Shown here piece after piece: positions 42,901 through 56,426 of a stretch of DNA of 64,000 nucleotides. How positions within the stretch are numbered: the stretch's first letter is position 1; every line of letters begins with the position of its first letter. The position numbers and the translations under genes were made by a program. Under the pieces are notes generated by a model, which saw only the letters and a list, made by a program, of their open reading frames with translations, was not told the origin of the DNA and made no database searches. This stretch comes from Gossypium raimondii (Eukaryota; Streptophyta; Magnoliopsida; Malvales; Malvaceae): positions 44,850,014 through 44,914,013 of the forward strand of contig NC_068574.1 of NCBI RefSeq assembly GCF_025698545.1, read 5' to 3'.

Positions 42901-43142
42901 ACACACTGTAACACCCCCACCCGACCCAATCGTCGGGTCTGAGCTATAGGATGTCACATTCGTTACCAGAGCAACAACAATAAAAAGACATTATAGATAA
43001 ATCATTTAAACATTCAAACATTCCATAATCATAGTTATCACATGCTATACAAACTTTTCTGAGACTCAATCGAGCTTACGAAAGCTCATTTGTTATTCCA
43101 AATATGAAATAAGAACAAATTGTAAAGTTTTCAAAATTTCAG

Positions 43143-43373
43143 GTTAGGTATTGATACTTTACTAGGTACCAATACCATTTTAAGCTTTGGTGTTTTAAAA
43201 ATATTTGAATTAAAACAAATGTATCGATACTAGACATAAAGTATTGATACCCTTGTCAAGGTATCAATACCTCATCTTAGTACCGATACCATTTTTAGGT
43301 TCGATATTTGAAAATTTAACAAAAATTACCAATGTACCGATACCCCTTTATAGGGCATCGGTACCTTTGAGCC
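43143..43373. repeat. GGTATCGATACC palindrome cluster
   Basis: Eight copies of GGTA(T/C)(C/T)(G/A)ATACC or one-base variants lie within 230 bp, irregularly spaced. They occupy the place where family A LTRs have CACACGG palindromes. Confidence 0.8.
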
Positions 43374-44261
43374 AAAAATGACAAAAATTTGCATTTTAGT
43401 ACCTATTTCACACCAACTTAACCATTTACCCAAATGGTGCTTAAATTCACACTAAAACCTGCATAAAACAATCCAAAATCACACCTAAATATACTATTTA
43501 ACCATTTCAAGCTAACCAATGCACAATTCCACAAATTGGCACCAACATATCGATCCAACTTATACCAATTTAACCTACTCATTCATATATATAGCATTTC
43601 ATACCATCATCTAAACCATTATAATTTAAACTCAAATATGCTACAATAAGCTACTAATTATGATTCAAGTTCATTTTCCAAAACTTATCATTTCAACAAG
43701 ATATAAACATTACCAATTCAAGCATAAGGTTGATCACAAGTATACCAACTTCCAAAGTTAACCAAAAGCATAACTCCTATATACATGCCACAAAATTGAA
43801 CATCAAAACAATTAAAAGACTACCAAATCAATAACGGGATAGTATGAGCTTCTTGTAAATCTGGTCGACACATTTCGCAAGTTGAAAATCTATAGGAAAA
43901 TGGAAAACAACGGGATAAGGATTTTCGATGCTTAGTAAGTCCATAGGTATTTAAGCGATAAACTTACTTCAAATTACAATCAAACATATCAAACTAATTA
44001 ACTTGTCAAAATATGTCTAACATAGCAAATCACAACAATAAGGTGATTTCGTCATATGACCAATGGTATAGTAATTCAATATTTAACATCTCAATTCAAC
44101 TCAATTCAATACCATTCACATGAAATCAACAATTCATACCATTTGCATAATGCAATCAACATTTAACCATTTTTAAACCAAACTCATATCATTCTATTGT
44201 CATTTTTCATTTTCAATAATCATTTAGCTCGAAGAACTTTAATGAACAAATTCAGAAACAC

Positions 44262-47169
44262 TGTAACACTCCTAACCCATATCCATCGCTGGAATAGAGT
44301 TACGGAGTATTATCGAAATTTATAAATCAAATAATAGACATTTCATATCAACTAGCACTCATATCAGAAATAAATCATAATAAATCATATTGTCTCTTAT
44401 ATGAGCCATTGAGGCCTAAAATTTACATTAGAAACAAGTCAAGACTAAACCGGGTACTCAAAGAATTTTTTGCAAAACTTATAAAATTTTCCTAGGTGCA
44501 AGGGACACACGCCCGTATGGCCAAGCCATGTGGCTTAGACGGTCAAGAGACACGCCCATGTCTCAAGTCATATGGGCATTTGAAATAGGGGCACACGGCT
44601 GTGACCCAGCTTGTGTCCAATTTAGGGTGCTCATTGACTTGGGTCACACGGCCAAGCCACACGCCCGTGTGCTAGGGCGTGTAAGCCTACTGACTTGTAT
44701 TAATTAGGTGCAGGGGCCACACGGCCAAGCCACACGCCCGTGTGCTAGGCCGTGTGGATAATTTTGAGTATTCTATTTCTCAATTTTTAAGATGCAGGGG
44801 ACACATGGCCAGATCACACGCCCATGTGCTAGGTCGTGTGTCACATTTCTCACCCAATTTATCTTCCACCTACATTAACACTTTAACACTTTAACACTTT
44901 AACACTTTCACAAGCCAATCATCAAAATGCCTATATGATTTCCATCATTTATCCATTTCAGACACACATCAACATATTAAGGTCACTTTTTACATATCAA
45001 AACATACCAATTACAAGCCATACCAATGGCTAATTTCAACCAAATACATACATGCCACCATTGGTCAAATTTAGCCTATACATGCCATTATAACCAAAAT
45101 TTAGTTTGCTATATATACCGAAATGAGCTGAATGATAGTGTGATGTTACTCTGACCAGCTTCCAACCAATTCGAGCTTTTGAATTACTATAAAATAGGGA
45201 AAATAAACCGAGTAAGCTTTTAAAGCTTAGTAAGTTCGTATAACATAGAATTAAACTTACCATTATTTCACACATAAGGTAAGTAAACTAAACATGCTCA
45301 AACCATTTTGGCCAAATGCCTAAACACATATCCTCATCAAGCATGTTAGTCATGAAATTCATGTTATAATTCATATTCACAAATGTACATAGTCATCAAG
45401 CAAATTTTATACATATGTATCTTTCATCCCATTGTTCAACATGTCAAGTATTATCACTTTCATGTATTTCAGGCATATATGATAACAATTCATTTTGTAC
45501 TCATGTTGTTTCATATCAAAATTTCACCTGTTAAATCATTTAAAATATCGATGGACATATGGGTTGTACACATAAGGTGTAAAAATCTATAATTCGTCAA
45601 TTTATATTTAGAATGCTCATACGAGCACTTAAACGGGAAACTCTCTTTCGAGCCATATAACGGGAAGCTTATGTGAGCGATAATCAGGAAGTTCAAGCGA
45701 GCCAATATCAAGAAGCTCCGGAGAGCGATCAATGAGGAAGCTCATGAAAGAGCCTTTTATCGAGAAGCTCCGAAGAGCCATATATTGGGACGCTCATAAG
45801 AGCTTCGGTGTATCCACAACACATGTAGGATCACAACTAATCGGGATGCTTCGGAGAGCTATTAACGGGAAGCTCGCAAGAACCATATAATGGGAAGCTG
45901 GTGAGAACCAAATATCAGGATGCTTATGAGAGCTAATAACGGGACGCTCTTTCGAGCTGTGGTGTGTCCGCAACACATGCATGACCACAACCAAATTCAG
46001 GAACCCTGTATCCGTCGATTTTTATTTATTCAAACGGGGCTTAATACTTGTTAGACATTATCGGATATGCGATTGATTTTCATACATGTCAATTATACAA
46101 TTCACATACATAACATTCAATTCAAACATATAAATTTTCAATTTAGTTACACGAACTTACCTCAACAAATGTTCGTGTATTTATAATCTACTAATCCGAT
46201 ACCTTTTCTTTTCCTTGTTCTAACTCCGTATTTGGTCTATCCGGATCTATATAAATGAATTTAATATTGATTCATATTCAATTCAATCCAATTCACATCT
46301 TAATTTTGCCCCTATACTTTTGATTAATTACAATTTCATTCCTAAGCTCGGAAAATGAAATTCATGCAATTTAATCCTTATTCCAAACGTAGCCGAATTT
46401 CATATGCCACAATAACAACCCATGTATTTCATAAAATTTAGAATTTTTCCATGAATTTTACATCTTTTAAATTTAGTCCCTAAATCACAATTTCATCAAA
46501 ATTCACTTTACAAAAGTTGTTTATCTATCAACAACCTTTCATCTTCTACCATAAAATTTCATAATTCTACTATCTCATCCATGGTAAAACCCTAGCACTT
46601 TGATAAATTTTTAAATAAATCCCGAGATAGCTAAAATAAGTTATTACAATATCATAAATATAAAATTACTAAAAGCGAGACAAGAAAACATACCTAATTG
46701 AGCCAAATAAGTTTCTTGAAAACCAAATTTCTATGGCTAGGCTTTCTATATTTTTGTTTTAGGAAATATGATAATATGATGATATTTTTCTTTATTTTTA
46801 TTAGTTATCATCTTTTTATCTTTTACTTTTCAATTTAGTTCTTTTCTTTATTTAATTTTCCATTGATGAATCATCATACTTATCTACTAACTCCTTTTAA
46901 TGGTCTATTCACCATATAAAGACCTCCAATTTTCAATTCCATAGCTATTTGATACCTATAGCTACTAGAACTCAACTTTTGCATTTTATGCAATTTGGTC
47001 CTTTCCATCTAATTAGACATGTAATCGGCAAAATTTTCTTAATAAAATTTTCATAAGACATTCCTATCATAATGAAGACCATGCAATAATATTAAAATAA
47101 TTTTTTTCTGGACTCAGATTTGTGGTCCCGAAACTACTGTTTCGATTTCACTGAAAACGGGCTCTTACA
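44262..47169 (+). mobile_element. Complete solo LTR (family A), nested
   Basis: The 2908-bp unit starts TGTAACACTCC and ends GGGCTCTTACA. Flanks AACAC (44257-44261) and AACAT (47170-47174) are a one-mismatch 5-bp target duplication. It holds a CACACGG cluster (about 44500-44840) and a GAGC/GCTC array (45610-45970). No internal region or second LTR is present. It interrupts the LTR at 42907-48651. The same family occurs inverted at 10680. Confidence 0.75.
45610..45970. repeat. AGCTC..GAGC palindrome array
   Basis: About fourteen units of roughly 24 bp of the form CGGGAAGCTC(N)nAGAGC occur in this LTR, in the same relative place as the array at 54630-55065. Confidence 0.75.
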
Positions 47170-48651
47170 AACATGGGTAACTACACCACACCAGATTGGT
47201 CACCCGAGCAGCAACTACACCACACCAAGACACTGAAGTGCAAATCCCATAGGCTATCATATATAATTGTACAAAAATACATTCCTCCACCACACTAGGG
47301 TCTCCGAAGAGTTATTCAGTATTTGATGATCCGCAACAAATGCTAGATTTCAATATAAACAGTAATAACTTCGTACCATCATATATATCTTGTACAAGTG
47401 TGCAATTAACCCTATTGGCATGCCAATTGTATCTTATCCTTTATTACGTTCATTTGGACACACTTAGCACATATAATCATTTCTTTACAATTTAGTTCAT
47501 ATATCACATTTTTGTACCAAATTGCAAACAATCAAAATTTTAATCAAACGTACACAAGTTTATAATTAAAATACATAATAATCTCAATACAATCATACCA
47601 TATGAACTTACTTGAAAAATAGCAACAAAAAAAACGTCGAGGATTAATCGCAATTTTGCCTTTTCTCAATTTTCCTCAATTTGATTCAATTCTCAATCTA
47701 TACAATAATTCATTTCAATTTATAAATTCAAAGTACTTTATATCATCCTATTAGATGCATATGAAAGTTCAATTTCATTTTCAAATGTTCCTAAAGTTTT
47801 GCATTTTATTCAATTTAGTCCCTAAAACAAAATTGTCATAACTTTCAATTTGAGCCTAAATTTTGAAACTAATCTCAATTACATCGTTCTATAACTCTAT
47901 ATTAAAAATAATTATATAAATTTAACATCAATTTTGAAATTTACACATATTAGTCCCTAAGTTCAAAAACTAGCAATTAAACTTTACAAACTATTCATTT
48001 TCACTTCTAATCTTAAAATCTAACAATCTAATACCTTAAGATTCAAGAAATCAACAATGAAAACTTTTGAGAACTTTAAAAGTTTTACAAATTGGTAGAC
48101 GGGATGGCTAAATCAAGCTATTAGCACCTTAAAAACATAAGAATTACAAGAAACAAACTTGAAATTGCTTACCAATTGAGATATTAAAGTTGAAAAGCTT
48201 TGAAACCCTTTTTATTTCTTCAACATTTGACCAAGGTAGAAAAAGATGAAGAAGGTGGTAACATGACATATTATTTTTCCTTTTTTATCCTATATACTTA
48301 GATTAATAACTAGCTAATGTTAATTAACTAAATTAACCTTAATTATTCATATAATAATCTTAATTAATCAAAGATAACGGATGATAACATTATCCTCCAC
48401 TATCCATCAATAAAAATGGGTCCAATTACTCAATTGGTCCTTTAGCTAATTAAAAATCTATAGCGATTAAACTTTTAGAATTTAGTCATTGTACCTTAAT
48501 TATCTATCTAATTGAAAAAATTAAGGGGCAAAAATTTAATTAAAATTTACACTAACCTTGTAAATATTAAATTATAATATTTACGGGCTTGCTAATCAAA
48601 AATGGGGTTCCAAAACTTCCGTTTCCCATTACTAAAAATCAGGTTGTTACA

Positions 48652-49158
48652 AGCACACAATTGATGGAGGTAATAAGGTGTGCATAATTGACTGCCTCCA
48701 AACATGTGAACGTTTAGAGTAAAAATATTTCAAATAGAAACATATAAAATCAGTGCAGTATCTGCAAGTGAATAGGTCAGATTGTAATATAGTTTAGTGT
48801 TACAACGGAACACAGAGAAGTATTTTGAGGATCATACCAAGGGAGGTTGAATTAAATCTAAATATATTATCTACACTAGCATATCTAAACACTAATCACC
48901 AAAAATCATATTACGATAATTAAAATTAAGAATTAAGATTATAAAATAAAAACTAGCTACTAAAAACAAAGTTAACAATAAAAAATCTCTCAATTAACAA
49001 GCAGAATTAACTCGCTTCAGTGGTTGTAATTAACTTTGAAATTCGGTTTTTCATTAGGGAATTAGTTATTAATTAAATAGTATTACATCTTGGGCTCTAC
49101 TTCTTAACTAAGCAACCAGTAAACGCTTATCTCTTGACCCCACTTTCCTGATTGGGAT
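48652..49158. other. AT-rich intergenic DNA
   Basis: No gene or bounded repeat was recognised. The stretch is probably the sequence into which the LTR block inserted, or retroelement internal DNA without readable frames. Confidence 0.35.
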
Positions 49159-49560
49159 TGTAACACCCTATACCCAACCCAATCGCCGGATCTAAGCTAC
49201 AATGTGTCACATTCGTTGCCGGAGCAACTACAATCAACTCACAATTAATATATACACTAAGCATGACAAAATAAAACTATGAAAAATTTAATTAGCATAT
49301 ACTTTTATTCGTATGCATATCAACTGTATATATATTACTATTAGAATGTAAAATATAACATTTGATTATAACATCATTTGACTACTACAAAACCTATCCT
49401 ATTAGGTACTTGTAAAATATAAGTAATATTGAGAACTAACAGATATGTTTGAGGCCGGGATTGTGGATCGGATGTTGAATTCGATACACGAAAATCCTGA
49501 TTTAGATCTAACTTGCACACGGAGAAAACAGTCTCTATGTTGAGTAAAGTATTCAGTGGT
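49159..49560 (+). mobile_element. Family B LTR head fragment
   Basis: It starts TGTAACACCCTATACCC and continues with CCCAATCGCCGGATCTAAGC and TGTCACATTCGTTGCC, closely matching the first ~70 bp of the LTR at 42907. Similarity then fades. No 3' end was found; the right limit is arbitrary. Confidence 0.5.
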
Positions 49561-49786
49561 ATTTTTTATAATGAAAGTAGATAATATTAATATTAAAAAT
49601 TATACCAAAATAAACGTGTATATCTATATGCACATATCTACCATATACTTATAACTTAAAGTTACCAAGCTTAACATTCATGATAATAAACTTGTTATGT
49701 GAATAAAACCAACACTTCTTCTTCTTGCTTCAATATAATTCACAGAGTCAATTCGTTATACTCATATTAATAATAATTTTAAACTA

Positions 49787-50036
49787 ATCTATAACACCTC
49801 GTAATCCAACCCGATCACTGGTATAGTTGAAATGTGATTCTGTTTCCTGATATATGGGTTTGAGATTGGCACAAGGAATGGGTCGTTGATAACCATGTAG
49901 GGTTGTAGGAGATCTATAACACCTCGTAATCCAACCCGATCACTGGTATAGTTGAAATGTGATTCTGTTTCTTGAGATATGGGTTTGAGGTTGGCACAAG
50001 GAATGGGTCGTTGATAACCATGCAGGGTTGTAGGAG
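49787..50036. repeat. Two tandem copies of a 125-bp unit
   Basis: The units 49787-49911 and 49912-50036 differ at only a handful of positions. Each begins ATCTATAACACCTCGTAATCC, which resembles an LTR head (compare TGTAACACC..AACCCGATC). An open frame spans both copies only because 125 bp repeats are nearly stop-free here. Confidence 0.9.
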
Positions 50037-50772
50037 ATGTGTATAAGTTGGTGGAATGTGTCTGCCTGAGTGTTGTATGGGTTATGTTAAATCGGCATAG
50101 TGTTGAAGCCAAGGAACTATGGATGGCACTTTCTGTATTATGTCTGTATGACAGAGTTTCATAGAAAAGTCTATAGTTCTTTTTCTTAGAAGTATTGATC
50201 CTTGATGATTATCGGAGTTCTTGTAAAACTAATTGTGTCTATTTTAAAACTGACTAAGTTCAAATGAACTTACTCTATTACTTTTCATTCTCAGGCATTT
50301 TGATAGTAGAAGAAGGATCAATAGAAGAGGACTACGCCAGAGTTGCAGTTACAAGTGAGCCACTTGTTTATTTTTGTATCATGCATAACTACGTGGCGGA
50401 TGGCGTATACATATTTTTTGTAATTAAATTTCGTAATTAACTATGTCATTGTATTATTTTACCTTAAAAGAGAATTGTCCCTTATTTTGAGTGTGTACAC
50501 CGAACCCTCTTGATTTGCTGATTGTGAATTTTTATGATTTTGATATATATGTCATAACTAGCCAGTAGTTGAATAATAGAATTTTCTTTTATAACTTCTA
50601 TTATTTTCTCTAAAGATGCGTTATCAAATGAAAGAAGAAAAATCATTTTTACACTAAGGAAAACTTTCATAATTGTCTTTCTAGAAATTTTAAGTTAAGC
50701 CGAAGGATTTGAACCCGTTAGTAATGCCACAGTCCGTCGAGCAGTCTGTTTGGCTGAATGATACATGCCATG

Positions 50773-50930
50773 TGTAACACCCCTAACTCGTCTCTGTCAT
50801 CGAATTAGGGTTATGGAGTATTACAGCACAATTCAGAACATTTAACTTCAAAAACTACCAAAATGTGACTAGATAGTACCGTAATACTTTGTAACCCTAA
50901 TTTGGTGACAAAGAAGGTTAGGGTGTTACA
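50773..50930 (+). mobile_element. 158-bp LTR-like unit followed by a PBS-like site
   Basis: The unit runs from TGTAACACCCC to GGGTGTTACA; its two ends are also inverted copies of each other for about 50 bp. Six bases later the site TTGTATTAGAGC (50937-50947) matches TGGTATCAGAGC, the usual initiator-tRNA-Met primer-binding site, at 10 of 12 positions. A further LTR begins at 50953. It may be an internally deleted 5' LTR with its PBS and the rest of the internal region lost. Confidence 0.45.
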
Positions 50931-53232
50931 TTTAGTTGTATTAGAGCCTAAATGTAACACCCCTAACCTATCTCCGTCGTTGGATTAGGGTTACAGAGTA
51001 TTACAGTACAATTTAGAACATTTAACTTCAAAAAGAAACAATTATACAAAATTAAATAATAACATTCAATAACTTATTTAATCAAGATAGAAATACACTT
51101 ATGGGCCTTAAACCAAGCCTACAGGGCCTTAAAAATAGTTTGGGAATGTTCGGAAATCATTTTGAAACAAATCAGAAAAGTTTGGAAAAATTGACAATTT
51201 TTTAAAACAAGGGTCACACGACTGTGTGGCTAGGTCGTGTGACAAAGCCTAAGCCGTGTGGTACAGGAACATGGCCGTGTGGCCAACCGTGTGACAAACT
51301 ATGTAACTTTCGAAATAATTTCACACGGTCTTGTCGTAGGCTGTATGCCAGATTGTGTGTATATTCAAAATATGGTTACATGGCTGTGTCGCAGACCGTG
51401 TGAAACTTGAACCTAAAAATAATAATGACACGCGACCGTGTGGGGTGGCCGTGTGTGGCACACGGCCACGTGACAGCCCATGTCCCAAGCCGTGTGCTTC
51501 ACAAATTGCCCCTAAAACAAGCCATTTTCTACCCATTTGCTTACGCACCAAGCCAACCCAATCTATATGCATTCCTATGTCTAAACCACATTCAAACACA
51601 CTCAAAAACATGTCAAATTCAATCAACCTATGTCTAACAAATATGTCATCATTTAGCACTTCAATTCACATTCCAAACTAACCAAATTCACACATGTTCA
51701 TTCAACTCTCAAATCATATATCATTTCATACTAAAACTTACAATTTCTTTTCTCATTCAAACATATACATTCATACGCATAATTTCAAACAATTATATAA
51801 GACTTATACCAAATGACCAAATAACATAACATGAACATAAACACATACAAGTTAATACCAAACATAAACATCATTCACCACATTCACAATTACCAAATAA
51901 CATACAATCAAACATCTACAAATTTCACCTATTACATGCCATATAACCCAAAAGTTAACTTCAAAAACTACCAAAATGTGATTAGATAGTGTGATCCTCA
52001 AGTTGATCTGATCGTTCAATTCCACAAAACACTATCTATAAGGAAACAAGAAAATAACATAGTAAGCCTCTATAGAGCTTAGTAAGTTCAATGGTTAAAA
52101 CGATAAAGCTTATCGAATTAACCATAATATTTATAATAACATGAGTAATAAATAGTGTTTCCTGTTAACCACAATCATTAACAAGTGAGTGTATACATAC
52201 AATCATGTACGAGTTACATGTTAATATAATCATACGAGATCATTTAATATTAATCCACAATGCTATCAGGAAAATTCATGAACAACTTTCAAACAAATTA
52301 ATATCAAGTCATTTAACATTAGAGATATTACTTGATGAACGATATACGGATATGAGTACACAGTTATCCATCCAAAACTTGCCAAAATCTCAAACGAGCC
52401 AATCCAACCAAAAGCACGTCTTAGTACCAATTGCCTAGCTCGTATGCTAACATCCATCTGAAAACACTCTTGGGCACCAAGTGTCAAGCTCGAAGGAATT
52501 ACATCCGCCCCCGATAACACACCAAAATCATTGTAATATAACACAATAGTTCGCAACAAATGCTGAACCTCGGTATACTCAGTGTATAAACACAAATAAA
52601 AAATCACTGCCTCGACACAAGTCAATCCCATATAGCGTGCACTAACCTATTGGCATGCCAATCGTACTCTATCCTACGTTCATTCGGCTTATGAGATATC
52701 ATTACTAAACAATGTTCCAAACAATTAACTATTTCATTTCACACTAATTTTATATCGAGCAATCAATTGAACATTCATCAACCAATTTCTCATTTAATAG
52801 ATTTCAAATTATATTAAATTAAACCGAATGAACTTACAAGGGCTAAACTGTAGAGTTTGAAAAAGTTCAGGGACTAGTCAACAACTTTCTCATTTCCTCG
52901 ATTATCTACTTGTTCTTGATCTACAAAATAGTTTATTTCACTTATTCGCTTCAATTTCATGTATCATTCAATATAATACATATTTCTTCCTATTTAAAAA
53001 TTTTCTCATTTACCCTAAACTTTTACACGTTATTCAATTTAATCTCTAAAACCAAATCAAGCTTATTTATACAATTAAATTCTTGACCCATGTAACCGAC
53101 TTTTTATCCATCTTATTACAGCCCTTAACTTTCAAAAATTCACAGGAAAATCAAGCAAACTTTAACATTTTACCTATTTAGTCCCTAAACTCAAAACTAC
53201 TTTACAATTTAATCATATCTAACCACCAAGCT

Positions 53233-56200
53233 TGTAACACCCTTAACCCATATCCGTCACCGGAACAAGGTTGAAGAGCATTACCAGGGTTTACCGATCA
53301 GACTAAAATATTTCATATTACTTCACATTCATATCAGAAATTAGTCATAAATTTAGCATATCGTCCTTTATATGAACCCTTGAAGCCCAAAACATACATT
53401 AGAAACAAGTCGGGACTAAATTGGAAACTCAAAGAATTATTCGTGAAATTTCAAAAATTTTTAAGGTGAAGGGGACACACCCCCGTGTGGTCAGGCCGTG
53501 TGGCTCACATGGCTAAGTGACACACTCATGTTTTAGGCCGTGTGATATTTGAAGTAGGGCACATGACCGTGTCCCCAACCCGTGTAACTCTCGAACTTGC
53601 AATACATTTAATTGCAGGGGTCACACGGCCAAGCCACACGCCCGTGTGCCAGGTTGTGTGATCAATTTTGAGCATTCTGTTTTAAAATTTTAAGATGCAA
53701 GGGACACACGGCCAGAACACACCCCCATGTGCTCAGTCGTGTGTCACACATGGCTGAGTCACACGCCTGTGTGGACAAAATAAGACCATTTTCAAGCCTT
53801 ATTCTTCACCAATTTCACCTTCCACCTATATAAACATTTAAACACATTCAAGAGCCAATTCAAGACATTTAAACCTAGCCAAATTCAAATCTTATGTATG
53901 ACATATTAATACCTATGATCAAATGTCCAACTTACCAAGATAGCCTAATACTTATAAACATGTTTTACCAAATACACTATCATAAACTAATATCCAATAT
54001 ACTTATATGATTTCCTCATTCAACCCTTTAAACATACTCATCAAGCATATTAAGACTATTTACATATCAAAACATATCATTTAATAGCCATTCCAATGGC
54101 TAATTTCAACCAACATTAAATTGCTATCAATGGTAACATTTAACCTATACATGCCATTATTACCAAAATTAGTTTACTATTTATATATATATCGAAAAGT
54201 CTGAGGGATAGTGTGATATAGCTCCGACAAGCTTCCAACCTTTACGAGCCTCCGAGTACTATAAAACAAAGGAAATAAGATAGAGTAAGCACTTAATGCT
54301 TAGTAAGTTTGTATAACGGGAAATTAACTTACCATTTATTTACTTATATAATAAACGTGCTTAATACATCTAAAGCAATTTGGCAATTAGCCTAACACAT
54401 ATAACCTCAACAAACATGTTAGTCATGTATTTCATGTGAATAACAAAAACAAGGATGAGCTTATCAGGTATCGAGTTTCCAAGTATTTCATGCATATACA
54501 GATAATAGTTTCATTTTAATTTCACATGTTCTCATGTCAGAATTTCACCCGTGAACCATTTGAAATCTCGATAGATACTTGGGTAGTACACCTGAAGTGT
54601 ACAATACTATAAATTTGTCAATTCAAATCCGGGAGTGCTTTTATGAGCACTTAAACAGAAAGCTCTCTCTCAAGCATTATAATGGGAAGCTCATTGAGCC
54701 TTGTAATGCGAAGCTGATCTGAGCAATATAACGGGAAGCTCACAAAGAGCCTATAACGGGTAGCTCCAAAGAGCAATTAACGGGAAGCACCAGATAGCCA
54801 TATAACAGGCAGTTCAAGCAAGCACTAACGGGAAGCTCACAAAGAGCCTTTAATCGGGAAGCTCACAAAGAGCCTTTAATCGGGAAGCTCACGAAGAGCC
54901 ATATAACGGGACGCTTATAAGAGCTGCGGTGTGCCCACAACACATGTAGGGTCATAACCGATCGGGATGCTTTGAAGAGCATTTAACGTGAAGCTTGCAA
55001 GAACACTATAACGGGAAGCTTGAGAGGGCTTGTAACGGAACGCTCTTTTGAGCTACGGTACATTCGCAACTTATGCAGGAACACTACCATTTTGGGAAAC
55101 AAAACCGTGTATCCATCAAATCTCATTATCCAAACGGGACTTATTTATTTATCAAGGATTTTCAGTTACAAGATCAATTACATACAGATATATGACAATT
55201 AAACAATTTACATATTCAACACTCAATATAAGAATATAAATATACACAATTAAGTTACACGAACTTACCTCGACAATTGTTCGTGACTTGTAAATTACTA
55301 ATCCGATACTTTTTCTTTTCCACGATCTAACTCTGTTTTTCATCTATCCGGATCTATACGAGTAAATTTAACATCAATTTAATAAAATTTATATTCAATT
55401 CCTTCCAAGTCACATCTTAGGCAAAATTATCGCTTTGCCCCTATACTTTTAATTAATGACGATTTCATCCCTAGGTTAGGAAAATGAAATTCATGCAATT
55501 TAATCCTTATTCCAAGCATATATATTTTCATATATATCAATAGTAGCCCATGAATTCCATGAAATTTTAGAATTTTTCCATGAATTCAACAACTTTTCAA
55601 TTTAATCCCTAAATCATGATTTCATCCAAAATTCTTTAATAAAATACCTTTAAATATCCATCAACATCTCAATTTCATCATCTAATAACTAAAATTATAT
55701 AAAATTATCAATGGTATCTTCCAAAAATTTCAACAAAATCAAAAACTAATGAAATGGTTAGCTGAACCTAATTGTAAAAGTCCCAAAACATAAAAATTTC
55801 AAGGAAAGAGTAAGAATTAAACTTACATGAAGCAAATATTGAAAAACCAGCTTAAACCCTCTTCAATGGTTGTTTTAGAACTAAAAAATGATGATGAAAA
55901 TGTCTAGAATTTCAATTTCCCTTTTATTTCACTTAAATTTGGCAAAATTTACAATTTTGCCCTTATTTCACAGCAATTTCTTGATTTTTCTATGCTTATG
56001 CCGCCTTAGCCATCCCATGTGGGTCCAGTTTCCCTTCTAGTCCTCTTTTATTTACTATTTAGGCTATTTAATCACTATTTCTTTAGTTAGCAAGTTTTGC
56101 ACCTTTTTCAATTTAGTTCTTTTTAATTAATTAACTACCAAAATGTTAAAATTTTCTAATGAAACTTTAATACTACCTTAATGAAACTTCGTAAATATTA

Positions 56201-56426
56201 ATAAAAATATTTACGACTCAGTTTGTAGGACCGAGATCTCGATACCTCTTTTCTAAATCACTTAACGTAATAAAGCCTTATAAAGCACAAATTACTAATT
56301 CAAAATTTTAAAAAAAAACCACATTTGGCTCGTAAATATTAAATAATGAAAATTTACGAGCTTATTTGTCATATTTGGTGGTCTCGAACCACTATTTTCG
56401 ACATCACTGAAAATCGGGCTATTACA
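53233..56426 (+). mobile_element. Complete solo LTR (family A) with perfect target duplication
   Basis: The 3194-bp unit begins TGTAACACCC, ends CGGGCTATTACA, and is flanked by the perfect 5-bp repeat AAGCT (53228-53232 and 56427-56431). It has a CACACGG cluster (53470-53780) and a long GAGC/GCTC array (54630-55065). No internal coding region exists. It interrupts the older LTR at 50953-57057. Confidence 0.88.
54630..55065. repeat. GAAGCTC..GAGCC palindrome array
   Basis: Sixteen to seventeen units of 22-26 bp, typically ATAACGGGAAGCTCACAAAG followed by AGCC, occur in line. Two adjacent units near 54840-54900 are almost identical. Each unit contains an inverted GCTC/GAGC pair. Confidence 0.85.

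Larger units (their letters stand above)
42907..48651 (+). mobile_element. Solo-type LTR (family B) split by a nested LTR
   Basis: It opens TGTAACACCCCCACCCGACC and closes GGTTGTTACA. Removing the nested LTR at 44262-47169 leaves about 2.8 kb. It carries a GGTATCGATACC palindrome cluster near its 5' side. No coding domain is inside and no clear target duplication was found (flanks CACAC and AGCAC), so it could be a solo LTR with decayed flanks or part of a larger broken element. Confidence 0.6.

Noticed and set aside
49789..50112. 107-codon minus-strand frame
   Set aside because: The peptide is itself duplicated because it spans the two 125-bp tandem units; no family match.
51321..51681. Frames of 76-112 codons
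   Set aside because: They lie across the CACACGG palindrome cluster of an LTR on both strands.
54630..55065. CRISPR-like regular array
   Set aside because: Units are palindromic minisatellite copies without unique spacers, inside a plant LTR; no cas genes are present.
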